Part shown: positions 1-7,195 of the stretch, piece after piece
Layout of the letters: the number at the start of each line of letters is the position of its first letter
Position numbering within the stretch: the stretch's first letter is position 1
DNA from: Oleiphilus messinensis
GTDB taxonomy: Bacteria > Pseudomonadota > Gammaproteobacteria > Pseudomonadales > Oleiphilaceae
Assembly: GCF_002162375.1 (NCBI RefSeq)
Contig: NZ_CP021425.1
Coordinates: 4,977,001 to 5,041,000 of the forward strand
Direction of reading: 5' to 3'
Length of the DNA stretch: 64,000 bases
The notes under the pieces: model-generated
Databases searched by the model: none
What the model was told of the DNA's origin: nothing
The model's input: the letters and a program-made list of their open reading frames with translations, nothing else
Program-made: the position numbers and the translations under genes

Positions 1-790
1 CGTGTTTTTTAACCTGATTCTGCCAAACGGCTTGGGCAATCGCCGCCTTACCATGCTTGAATTGCAGGTGATCAATGTTAATGGTCGTGCCAAACGTGGC
101 GCGTAATTGATGGGGCACAAAGAGTTTTAGCTGGTAAGCATCTTCTTGCTCACTGGGCGATAGCTGGGCATTTTGACAGCCCCAGGATTCATCATGAGAA
201 CCCACTAATAGAAATTCGCGGTGTCGTGCTTCGTGCCAGCGTTGTTTCCAGCCTTCAATGGCCGAACCCGTTTCTAACGCTTGACGCTCTTTCAGCAGCT
301 TTCGACCACCAAAACAAATCGGTGTTTTGTTTTCCTGTTTTTCGGCCACCAAGGCGGCCTGCTTTTGCTGCCAACGACGCAGTTTAACTTCCTTCTGTCG
401 TAACCTGTTGCGAAGTTGTTTCGCCTGTTGCGGGCAGCCTTTCTTTGCAACATGGTCACAGCGCTTCTTTAGCTTGTTGAGCGTTTTCTCCAGCTGTTTG
501 ATTTTAACGTCCAGCGTCACCAGTCGGTTGTTTCGATTGGTTTGGTAAGACTGGATTAAGCCTTTAATGCTTTGCTGGACGCCTTGAAATACCCGGTAGC
601 TGAAAGGCATCCCAATTTCATGCATAAACTGGGTACGATTCAATTGCTGGGCTTTAGGCTTTTGTAAGTTAGCAAACCAACGAAACTTCACTTGATTCCA
701 CAGCTCGGCATATTGGCACAATGCCGCATCCTGCTCATGAATCAAATCAAGCCGGGTTTCAAAGGTGAGTGTTTTCGTTGGCGTATCCAC
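1..790 (-). CDS. tnpB: TnpB-related RNA-guided nuclease, N-terminal part (cut by window edge)
   Basis: The frame is open from the GTG at 790-788 to the edge, about 263 codons. It aligns without gaps to the first 263 residues of the complete 551-residue copy at 56538-58193. The GTG shares its G with the TAG stop of tnpA, so the two genes are translationally coupled. A patch near positions 245-295 (about residues 166-182) differs strongly from copy 2 while flanking DNA is nearly identical. The RuvC residues would lie beyond the edge, so activity cannot be judged. TnpB proteins are omega-RNA-guided DNA nucleases that help IS200/605 and IS607 elements persist (family knowledge). Confidence 0.85.
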   Translation of the reverse strand, partial: MDTPTKTLTFETRLDLIHEQDAALCQYAELWNQVKFRWFANLQKPKAQQLNRTQFMHEIGMPFSYRVFQGVQQSIKGLIQSYQTNRNNRLVTLDVKIKQLEKTLNKLKKRCDHVAKKGCPQQAKQLRNRLRQKEVKLRRWQQKQAALVAEKQENKTPICFGGRKLLKERQALETGSAIEGWKQRWHEARHREFLLVGSHDESWGCQNAQLSPSEQEDAYQLKLFVPHQLRATFGTTINIDHLQFKHGKAAIAQAVWQNQVKKH

Positions 791-1386
791 TAGGCGATGG
801 CTCGTTGATTTTTACGACTACGTGAACCATGCAATCGCGCACTGAAGACCGTCATTAACGCTAACACATCATGGCAAAGTTGCTGTTCAAAGTTTTCTTC
901 AACTTCCTCAAGAATGACAACCTCCGTACCGTAAAACTGGCAAAGCGCAAATAACAATTCAGCCCCAAATCGGAGTAAGCGATCTTTATGAACGATAACC
1001 AGTCGTTTTACCTTACGCTGACAAATCAACTTAATTAATCGCTTTAATCCCCGTTTTTTATAGTTTAATCCTGAGCCAAGATCATCAATGGTTTCGACGG
1101 CTTCATAGCCAGCCTCTCTGGCATGTTTTTGCAAGCGAGCAATTTGCGTTTGCAAATCTTTTTTCTGATCATGAGAAGAGACGCGTGCATAACAGATCGT
1201 TCTGCGTTGCTTATCAGCAGTCGACTGACCGCAAAAGGCTAAAAGTTTATCAAGCGCGTAACGACGATGGCCACCCGGCGTACGGAAATCTGAGAAAAAT
1301 CGTGATTCTTTTTCCCAGCGACGAAGGGTGGAAACGGCCACACCCAGCAGAAAAGCGGCAGCGCCTATCGATAGAAATTCAGCCAT
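790..1386 (-). CDS. tnpA: IS607-family serine recombinase (transposase TnpA), intact
   Basis: A MerR-like helix-turn-helix occupies about residues 1-55 (FLSIGAAAFLLGVAVSTLRRWE, then the RTPGGHRRY motif). It is followed by a small serine-recombinase domain with YARVSSHDQ around residues 66-74; the serine there is the expected nucleophile. The C-terminus HGSRSRKNQRA is typical of the family. The start at 1386 is chosen because a strong GGAGG ribosome site lies 8 bases upstream; an upstream start at 1425 would bury that site. At 198 residues it has normal family length. The catalytic core that copy 2 has lost is present here, so this copy could supply recombinase in trans. Confidence 0.9.
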   Translation of the reverse strand: MAEFLSIGAAAFLLGVAVSTLRRWEKESRFFSDFRTPGGHRRYALDKLLAFCGQSTADKQRRTICYARVSSHDQKKDLQTQIARLQKHAREAGYEAVETIDDLGSGLNYKKRGLKRLIKLICQRKVKRLVIVHKDRLLRFGAELLFALCQFYGTEVVILEEVEENFEQQLCHDVLALMTVFSARLHGSRSRKNQRAIA

Positions 1387-1479
1387 AATCATCACCTCCA
1401 TCCATGAGAAAAAAATACTGTACAAGCTACTGTATATGAGTAGGTTTAGTCAAGTATTTAGTTAACTGTTAAAGCCCAT

Positions 1480-1515
1480 GGCCAGGGCAACCTAGCAATA
1501 AATGATCAATTTGAT
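1480..1515 (+). repeat. Left terminal inverted repeat of the MITE-like element
   Basis: This 36-bp arm is the perfect reverse complement of 1664-1699. The IS607-like copy ends only about two bases outside it. Confidence 0.8.
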
Positions 1516-1663
1516 TGAACGTTATTTGAACGTTTAAGTTGAAAAATACTCAGTCACAAGCCATTTTGAATGGAATCCAATAGATTATTCAATGCTCCTC
1601 GGAGAGCAACAAGCCCTTTTGCTTTGAGTCGTTCTTGTATGATCGTGAATTGATTGCAACACG

Positions 1664-1699
1664 ATCAAATTGATCATTTATTGCTAGGTTGCCCTGGCC
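1664..1699 (-). repeat. Right terminal inverted repeat of the MITE-like element
   Basis: This 36-bp arm is the perfect reverse complement of 1480-1515. It is followed by CAT, matching the base triplet on the outer side of the left arm. Confidence 0.8.
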
Positions 1700-1801
1700 C
1701 ATGGCGAACCCAGAGCATCGGACAGCATGAGACGATACATTATCGAACAGTTAGGCTGGGATGCCTGCGTACCTCAGTATCGGGATGAATTCCTGCTTTA
1801 A
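1700..1801 (+). pseudogene. 3' remnant of an unidentified gene truncated by the MITE / IS607 insertions
   Basis: Immediately right of the MITE a plus-strand frame is open to TAA at 1799-1801. It encodes a protein-like tail ending RRYIIEQLGWDACVPQYRDEF and two leucines. The mixed charged and aromatic composition looks like a genuine C-terminus, not random DNA. The 5' part would lie left of the IS607-like copy, outside the window. I do not recognise the family. It converges with the LytM gene, whose stop is 32 bases further on. Confidence 0.4.
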
Positions 1802-1832
1802 TGAAAGTTTCGGGTTCACAACCAGACTCCAG

Positions 1833-2651
1833 TTACTCCGGTGAACCAGACACCAGCAATCGCGGATCAATACGCACTTGATACCAGTTGATACGCCAAT
1901 CCAGATGGGGTCCGGTCGCGCGTCCGGAATCACCTACACGGGCAATCAGCTCACCTTGTTTAACCTCTTGCCCTTCTTTTACCAATATCTCATCCAGATG
2001 AATAAAGGTTGAAGATACCCCGAAGCCGTGATCCATAATCAAGGTTGCGCCCGAGAAATACATACCAGCATGGGCCAAAGTAATGGATCCATCAGCAGGG
2101 GCCAGCACAGGCGCGCCCTTTGGTGCGGCGATATCCAGTCCAAAGTGCGGTCTGCGAGGTTCATCATTAAAGAACCGCTGACTACCATAAACGCCACTTA
2201 TCGGCCCTTTTGCAGGCCAGATAAAGGGCTGTAAAAACGCAAGTCGCCCGGTATCTGTTTTTCGGGCCTTGGCTACCAGCGCATTTTCACTACGAATGCG
2301 GGCCAGTTTGTCTTTATTCGGGGTGACCATTTTCTGGGGAACACCGTTGATACGCTGGATATCATAATCCCGTTTCTTAAGACGTAACGGGATATCCTGC
2401 TTCACGCCCTCAACCGAAATCACAGTCACCTGCTGTTCCAGTTCTGCATCCCGTCCAAAGCCGAGTACAAACTGACCTTGTGGCGTTAATTTTAGCGCCT
2501 TATCCTGATAAAAAACTTGCTCTCCAGGTGCTAGAGTACCAATTAGTAAAGCACCCTGGGTGAACTGCCCGTGCCATTCAATGGCCTGGCTCGAAGCCAT
2601 TCCCCCTAACCATCCTAAAGTCAGTATTAATACACGTCCTAATCGATTCAT
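1833..2651 (-). CDS. M23-family (LytM) peptidoglycan endopeptidase, periplasmic
   Basis: The 272-residue protein has an N-terminal signal peptide (hydrophobic run to about residue 23). A beta-rich N-terminal domain precedes a C-terminal LytM domain. The first zinc motif HFGLD is present. The second motif, normally HxH, reads GPHLDW, so the last ligand is Asp; this variant appears in related proteobacterial M23 proteins, but its effect on activity is uncertain. The family cleaves cross-links in peptidoglycan or acts as an amidase activator. It is a single gene transcribed away from the radical SAM gene. Confidence 0.88.
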   Translation of the reverse strand: MNRLGRVLILTLGWLGGMASSQAIEWHGQFTQGALLIGTLAPGEQVFYQDKALKLTPQGQFVLGFGRDAELEQQVTVISVEGVKQDIPLRLKKRDYDIQRINGVPQKMVTPNKDKLARIRSENALVAKARKTDTGRLAFLQPFIWPAKGPISGVYGSQRFFNDEPRRPHFGLDIAAPKGAPVLAPADGSITLAHAGMYFSGATLIMDHGFGVSSTFIHLDEILVKEGQEVKQGELIARVGDSGRATGPHLDWRINWYQVRIDPRLLVSGSPE

Positions 2652-2692
2652 ACACGGTCTCTTTTCTGCTAATCCTGTTTCGCCATCTCTCG

Positions 2693-2724
2693 CCTTTGAC
2701 GTCTATCACCTTTGACGCCTACCA
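2693..2724 (+). repeat. Two tandem 16-bp repeats upstream of the LytM gene
   Basis: CCTTTGACGTCTATCA is followed at once by CCTTTGACGCCTACCA (14 of 16 identical) and then by a partial third start. It lies in the divergent intergenic region between the LytM gene and the radical SAM gene. It may be an operator or only slippage; no function can be assigned. Confidence 0.4.
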
Positions 2725-2855
2725 CCTTGCACAACAATCGCAGCATACGCACTCCACCAATTATCTTCAACGTTGAAAGCACATCAATCGATATAGTGAA
2801 AACTTAACGGTAGACATAGTAGTATAAACATATAGCAACAAGGGAGAACCGAACC

Positions 2856-3932
2856 ATGGCAACCCATGCGACAGAATATTGGCATACATTGGAAGACGGT
2901 CGAGTTCAATGTGATGTGTGTCCCCGTGCTTGCAAGCTCAGAGAGGGACAGCAAGGGCTTTGCTTTGTTCGTGCCAATGAGGGCGGAGCCATTGTGCTCA
3001 CGTCCTATGGCCGCTCAAGTGGTTTTTGTATTGATCCTATCGAGAAGAAACCGCTCAATCACTTTTTACCCGGCACACCAGTGCTGTCGTTCGGGACTGC
3101 GGGTTGTAATCTGGCGTGTAAATTCTGCCAAAACTGGGACATGAGTAAATCCCGGGAAATGGATACGCTGGCCTCATCGGCCACGCCGGTTCGCTTGGCG
3201 GAGGTCGCTAAAGCTCGGGGCTGTCGCAGCGTAGCCTATACCTATAATGATCCGATCATTTTCATGGAATACGCTATAGATACGGCGATAGAATGCCATC
3301 AGCTCGACATTGCATCCGTTGCGGTATCAGCCGGATACATGTGCCCTGAACCGCGTAAGGCGTTTTTTCAACACATGGATGCCGCAAACATTGATCTGAA
3401 AGCCTTTACCGAGCGCTTTTATCATAAAATCTGTGGCGGCGACCTTGCATCGGTGCTCGACACGTTACTTTACCTGAAGTGCGAGACCAACGTTTGGTTT
3501 GAAATTACCACCCTGTTAATTCCCGATGAAAATGACTCCAATAAGGAGTTGGAAGCGATGACACGCTGGATCGTTGACCATCTCGGCCCGGATATTCCCC
3601 TGCACTTTTCTGCATTTCACCCGGACTGGAAAATGCTCGATAAACCCCGAACACCCGCCACAACCCTGACCCGGGCGCGCCAGGTTGCAATGCAAAACGG
3701 CTTGAACTTTGTCTATACGGGAAATGTTCATGATCCTGAGGGCAGCAGCACCTATTGCCCAACGTGCAAAAAACGCGTGATCGAGCGAGACTGGTATCAG
3801 CTTGGTGAATGGGCCTTGCAAAACAGAGGCGAATGCCGGTACTGTGGAACACAGCTACCCAGTGTATTCGAAGCTGAACCTGGAAGTTGGGGACCACGAC
3901 GTGAGCCGGTTGCAATGAGTCTTAAATATTAG
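2856..3932 (+). CDS. AmmeMemoRadiSam-system radical SAM enzyme
   Basis: This 358-residue protein resembles pyruvate-formate-lyase activating enzymes. The radical SAM cluster motif CNLACKFC is at C84, C88 and C91, following GTAG. An N-terminal cysteine set (C19, C22, C26, C36) and a C-terminal zinc-ribbon-like pair (YCPTC and CRYCG) match the AmmeMemoRadiSam family. The usual partners, the Memo-like and AMMECR1-like proteins, are not in this window. A ribosome site AGGGAG precedes the ATG. Two genes follow in the same direction, AlkB after only 7 bases, so co-transcription is likely. The physiological substrate of the family is not established. Confidence 0.88.
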   Translation: MATHATEYWHTLEDGRVQCDVCPRACKLREGQQGLCFVRANEGGAIVLTSYGRSSGFCIDPIEKKPLNHFLPGTPVLSFGTAGCNLACKFCQNWDMSKSREMDTLASSATPVRLAEVAKARGCRSVAYTYNDPIIFMEYAIDTAIECHQLDIASVAVSAGYMCPEPRKAFFQHMDAANIDLKAFTERFYHKICGGDLASVLDTLLYLKCETNVWFEITTLLIPDENDSNKELEAMTRWIVDHLGPDIPLHFSAFHPDWKMLDKPRTPATTLTRARQVAMQNGLNFVYTGNVHDPEGSSTYCPTCKKRVIERDWYQLGEWALQNRGECRYCGTQLPSVFEAEPGSWGPRREPVAMSLKY

Positions 3933-3939
3933 GTCAACG

Positions 3940-4605
3940 ATGAGTACTGGTGATTTATTCGATCAAAACGATCTCCCCGAAATGATTCAACTTCAGGATG
4001 GCGGTTGCCTGACCGTACAATCCAATTTCTTGTCCGCAGAACACGCTGAAAATCTCAGGCAGGCGCTGCATCAAGAGCTGGCTTGGCGCCAGGATTATAT
4101 TTCCATGTATGGCCTGGAGGTAAAAATCCCGAGATTACAGGCATGGTATGGCGAGCATGATGCGCAGTATACCTACTCAGGTCTCACACTCCAGCCGGAA
4201 CCATTTCCCGAGCACCTGGCCGAATTGAAAAAAGCAATAGAATACTTCTGCCAACAGCAACTACCTCCGCCGCCCAAACCACGCAGCTCTGCGTTAACCG
4301 AAGGTTTCAACAGTGTCCTCTGCAATTTATACCGGGATGAACACGACAGTGTTTCATGGCATAGCGACGACGAAGCCGAGTTGGGTATTAATCCGGTTAT
4401 CGCGTCGTTCAGTCTTGGTGAAACGCGCCTCTTTCAACTGCAGCACAAACGTGATAAAAAACAGAAACTCGGGCTTCAACTGGGGCACAATACCTTGCTG
4501 ATTATGTCCGGCACTACGCAACATCACTGGCGCCATCAGATACCAAAAAGTCGTGTTGCCTGTGCCCCCAGAATTAATTTGACGTTCCGGTTTATAAGGG
4601 CATGA
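3940..4605 (+). CDS. alkB: AlkB-family 2-oxoglutarate/Fe(II) dioxygenase (alkylated-base repair)
   Basis: The 221-residue protein contains the iron-binding triad HSD (H141, D143) and a distal histidine in the WRHQIPK segment (about H199). It also has the C-terminal RINLTFR motif whose arginines bind 2-oxoglutarate. AlkB-type enzymes oxidatively remove methyl groups from N1-methyladenine and N3-methylcytosine in DNA or RNA. It starts 7 bases after the radical SAM gene and probably shares its transcript. The length and the PRSSALTEGFNSVLCNLYRD substrate region are typical of short bacterial AlkB proteins. Confidence 0.9.
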   Translation: MSTGDLFDQNDLPEMIQLQDGGCLTVQSNFLSAEHAENLRQALHQELAWRQDYISMYGLEVKIPRLQAWYGEHDAQYTYSGLTLQPEPFPEHLAELKKAIEYFCQQQLPPPPKPRSSALTEGFNSVLCNLYRDEHDSVSWHSDDEAELGINPVIASFSLGETRLFQLQHKRDKKQKLGLQLGHNTLLIMSGTTQHHWRHQIPKSRVACAPRINLTFRFIRA

Positions 4606-4651
4606 ACACACCCGAATAGCTCAGGCCTTTGATGATCGTTTGAGGAGAAAT

Positions 4652-5116
4652 ATGAGGAACACGGACAAAGCCAATCAAAGCGTGCCACAAAAGGTCACAT
4701 CCGAAGAAAAGGCGGAGTTGAATCCAGATCTATTTTTGCCGTGGTGGCAACAATGGCGAAATACCGCCCGGGACTTGCCCCAATATCTTTATCGCCTCTA
4801 CCTGGTTTCACGGGATTCACGCACGCCAAAACTGGCCAAACTCATTTGTCTGCTGGTTGTAGCCTACGCCCTGAGTCCCATCGATTTGATTCCCGATTTC
4901 ATTCCCTTGATTGGCCATCTCGATGACTTGATTCTGGTACCACTGGCCATCTGGCTGGTCAGAAAAATGATTCCGGATGAAGTCTGGTCCGACTACGCCG
5001 ACAGACGCACCCGGGTGCTCCCCCACCTGAAAAAACTGGCCTACGGGTTCGCACTCCTGATGCTGTTGTTCTGGGCTGCAATCTGCTACTGGCTGGTGGT
5101 AACTCTATTTCTGTAA
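4652..5116 (+). CDS. YkvA / DUF1232 family membrane protein
   Basis: The DUF1232 core LICLLVVAYALSPIDLIPDFIPLIGHLDDLILVP covers about residues 65-100; the SPIDLIPDFIP signature is diagnostic. A second hydrophobic segment ends the protein (ALLMLLFWAAICYWLVV). The ATG at 4652 is preferred over an in-frame TTG at 4640 because AGGAG lies just upstream of it, giving 154 residues. The molecular role of the family is unknown. It lies 46 bases after alkB on the same strand. Confidence 0.85.
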   Translation: MRNTDKANQSVPQKVTSEEKAELNPDLFLPWWQQWRNTARDLPQYLYRLYLVSRDSRTPKLAKLICLLVVAYALSPIDLIPDFIPLIGHLDDLILVPLAIWLVRKMIPDEVWSDYADRRTRVLPHLKKLAYGFALLMLLFWAAICYWLVVTLFL

Positions 5117-5258
5117 TCTGAATCAGGTCGACAGACCTTAGAGTCTATCGTTCCTGTATTCAAGTGCTAACAACCTTGTTACTATTAACCTGGATTTCAT
5201 TAGGATAATTGAACCTCGCCGAATTGCTTAATCGCGAGGAAATAAGACAGAGGGAAAA

Positions 5259-5789
5259 ATGTCAAATCCAAACTTCAATTTACTTTGGGCTCAGTTCCCA
5301 GACCATATTCAATACCCAACTCTTAAAGACCTCTTTACTCATATTGGAGGTACTTTAGCAAGAAATATCAACGTGCCAGGTTTTGGCCCTAACGGTAACA
5401 CCTGTGCTGTCCGTATTTCACGTGCCTTGAACTATAGTAATGCACCAATTTCCAAGAAAACAGTGAACTCGTTAAAACTCAACTCCATCACTGGAGCCGA
5501 TGGAAAACACTACATATTCAGGGTAAGAGAAATTCGGCTTTACCTTGAACACACCCTTATAGCTCGTCCTATTAAGGTAACCAGAAATTTTGACAAAGCT
5601 TTTTTAGGGACGAAAGGGATTGTTGCGTTCAGCGTTAACGGATGGAGTGATGCCAGTGGGCATGTTGCACTGTGGGACGGCACAACATTTAAAGAACCAA
5701 AATTTGATGATTTTCGTGACCTCAAAGATGATCCCGCAACGTTATTTCGTGAACCAAATACAGAAGGCATGACATTATGGCCTTTATGA
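5259..5789 (+). CDS. tae4: Tae4-type T6SS amidase effector
   Basis: At 176 residues it matches the type VI amidase effector 4 family: a papain-like NlpC/P60-type fold with C49 in GNTCAVRIS, H135 in SGHVALWDG and D140. Tae4 proteins cut the gamma-D-Glu-mDAP bond in the peptidoglycan of rival cells after injection (family knowledge). There is no signal peptide, as expected for a T6SS cargo. The next gene overlaps it by four bases and looks like its immunity protein. No T6SS structural gene, Hcp or VgrG is in the window, so the pair is an orphan module. Its DNA is more AT-rich than its neighbours, suggesting transfer. Confidence 0.88.
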   Translation: MSNPNFNLLWAQFPDHIQYPTLKDLFTHIGGTLARNINVPGFGPNGNTCAVRISRALNYSNAPISKKTVNSLKLNSITGADGKHYIFRVREIRLYLEHTLIARPIKVTRNFDKAFLGTKGIVAFSVNGWSDASGHVALWDGTTFKEPKFDDFRDLKDDPATLFREPNTEGMTLWPL

Positions 5790-6166
5790 AACCTTCACTA
5801 ATATCAGCATTACTTGCGCTGTTGATGGCGAATGTTGGTTGTAGTCACTTGATAAAAGAGCCAATTGACGAAGCCAACTCTAATTTGATCATGGGTCAAA
5901 ATTACGTTCTGGCTGCCTGTATAATGGATCGATACGAAGGAAAAGAAATCGCTTACGAGGCAGAGATATGGGCACAAGGAATAGTTGAAATGAGCAACAT
6001 TCAATTTACGGCTTACCCAGACTTGGCGAATATTGTGAGTAACTATGCCGTTGAACCTCAACTTTCACGCCACGGAAACCCCATGTTAATGAAAAACTGC
6101 ATTTCACTCTACAACGACAAAGATGTAGTTCAACAAGTTTATAACATCATCAACAGGAAAGATTAA
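5786..6166 (+). CDS. tai4: Tai4-type immunity lipoprotein for the Tae4 effector
   Basis: The 126-residue protein starts at the ATG of an ATGA overlap with the effector stop (an upstream ATG at 5777 is possible). A hydrophobic signal ends in a lipobox-like NVGCS, so it is probably exported and lipid-anchored in the periplasm, where it would bind and block Tae4. The mature part contains conserved-looking cysteines (LAACIMDRY and MKNCISLY), as in Tai4 proteins. The assignment rests on position, size and these features; sequence similarity is weaker than for the effector. A terminator follows within 11 bases. Confidence 0.8.
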   Translation: MKPSLISALLALLMANVGCSHLIKEPIDEANSNLIMGQNYVLAACIMDRYEGKEIAYEAEIWAQGIVEMSNIQFTAYPDLANIVSNYAVEPQLSRHGNPMLMKNCISLYNDKDVVQQVYNIINRKD

Positions 6167-6176
6167 TTTGAACTTT

Positions 6177-6205
6177 GGCTGCTCACTCTAAGAGCAGCCT
6201 CTTTC
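6177..6205 (+). terminator. Rho-independent terminator after the tae4-tai4 pair
   Basis: GGCTGCTC (6177-6184) pairs perfectly with GAGCAGCC (6192-6199) across a 7-base loop, followed by the T-rich TCTTTC. It closes the effector/immunity unit, making it a self-contained cassette. Confidence 0.7.
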
Positions 6206-6370
6206 GATAAACCCAAGATTTCCAAACAAACCACTTGCTTTCAGTTCTATAAGTTAAGCAAGCTTCTCTACAATTAGACTCAACTGTCTAAAGCCGATCA
6301 AAGATGGCTAGGTGATACCAGCTCACCTATGATCAGATATTTTACGATGTTTTAAATCATAGAATCGCAT

Positions 6371-7168
6371 TTAAGATATTAGATAACCACCATCAACATT
6401 AAGGCAGGTTCCGGTTGTGTAGCTGGATGCCCGGGACACCAGATACAAAACCGCGCCGGCCATTTCCGAGGGTTCGGCCACCCGGTTTAAGGGTACATGC
6501 TGCAGTAACTGTTTCTTGATCGCATCATTGTTTACCAGGGTCGCGGCAAACTTGGTATCGGTCGCCCCAGGTAACAGGGCATTGACGCGAATATTAAGCC
6601 CCGCACATTCTTTAGCAAACGCTTTTGTCATCGAAATCACTGCAGCTTTGGTGATGGAGTAAATCCCCTGAAACGGCCCGGGAATCACACCGTTTACCGA
6701 GGCCACATTCACGATGGCTCCGCCACCACCAGCGCGCATGAGCTTTGCCCCCTCGGTAGACATGAAAAAATAACCCCGAATATTCACATCCACTGTTTTC
6801 TGAAAAGCGCCAATATCCGTGTCCAGTATGTGCCCGAAGTAAGGATTGGTCGCGGCATTGTTAACCAGAATATCCAGCTTGCCGTGCTGATCTTTGATCT
6901 GTTCAAACAAAGTGTTAATTTGATCCATATCGCCAATGTGACACGGTATCGCCTCTGCACTGCCGCCCTCGGCCTTGATTTTTTCCACCACTGCAGCACA
7001 GCCTTCCATTTTGCGGCTGGATACAATCACATGGGCACCATGACTAGCCAGAAGTTGCGCGATACTTTCACCGATTCCCCGACTTGCTCCGGTGACCAAC
7101 GCAATGTTGCCGGTCAGATCAAATAGTGAGACATTGGAGGGCGCTGCGGAATTGTTTGGGTCTGACAT
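6371..7168 (-). CDS. Short-chain dehydrogenase/reductase (SDR), last gene of the acyl-CoA operon
   Basis: A classical 265-residue SDR. The nucleotide-binding motif TGASRGIG lies at residues 26-33, NNAA at about 102-105, and the catalytic S156, Y169, K173 triad is present (YSITK). The C-terminus ends NVDGGYL. An AGGAGA ribosome site precedes the ATG. It lies 27 bases after the histidine phosphatase gene and is the last of five minus-strand genes. A 3-hydroxyacyl or 3-oxoacyl substrate is plausible from context but not shown by sequence. Confidence 0.88.
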   Translation of the reverse strand: MSDPNNSAAPSNVSLFDLTGNIALVTGASRGIGESIAQLLASHGAHVIVSSRKMEGCAAVVEKIKAEGGSAEAIPCHIGDMDQINTLFEQIKDQHGKLDILVNNAATNPYFGHILDTDIGAFQKTVDVNIRGYFFMSTEGAKLMRAGGGGAIVNVASVNGVIPGPFQGIYSITKAAVISMTKAFAKECAGLNIRVNALLPGATDTKFAATLVNNDAIKKQLLQHVPLNRVAEPSEMAGAVLYLVSRASSYTTGTCLNVDGGYLIS

Positions 7169-7195
7169 AAAAATCTCCTGTGCGAAAAATCGGCG

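Larger units (their letters stand above)
1..1477 (-). mobile_element. IS607-like element, copy 1 (tnpA-tnpB), truncated by the window edge
   Basis: This element carries a serine-recombinase tnpA and a tnpB that overlaps it by one base, the IS607 arrangement. It is about 95% identical by eye to the second copy at 56487-58579 and lies in the same orientation. The shared sequence ends at the right with CTTTAACAG (minus strand) preceded by GGG, followed directly by the MITE flank. The left end lies outside the window. IS607 elements use a GG core dinucleotide and make no target duplication (family knowledge), which fits the G run at this junction. Confidence 0.85.
1480..1699. mobile_element. MITE-like non-autonomous element with perfect 36-bp terminal inverted repeats
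   Basis: Bases 1480-1515 and 1664-1699 are exact reverse complements over 36 positions, beginning GGCCAGGGCAACCTAGCAAT. The 148-bp interior has no convincing coding frame. Both outer flanks read CAT (1477-1479 and 1700-1702), consistent with a 3-bp target duplication. The ends do not match those of the IS4, IS1111-like or IS607-like elements in the window, so the enzyme that moves it must be encoded elsewhere. The family is not identified. Confidence 0.75.

Noticed and set aside
327-548. Plus-strand cysteine/phenylalanine-rich frame opposite tnpB (a similar one lies at 57670-57883)
   Set aside because: It is the antisense shadow of the tnpB coiled-coil region and has no independent support.
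1185-1388. Plus-strand frame opposite tnpA, also present opposite copy 2
   Set aside because: It is antisense to a conserved coding sequence, and its repetition only reflects the duplicated element.
3505-3915. 136-residue frame antisense to the radical SAM gene
   Set aside because: The opposite strand carries clear family motifs throughout; this frame has none.
4640-4651. Upstream TTG start for the DUF1232 protein
   Set aside because: It would place the AGGAG ribosome site inside the coding sequence; the ATG at 4652 is better.
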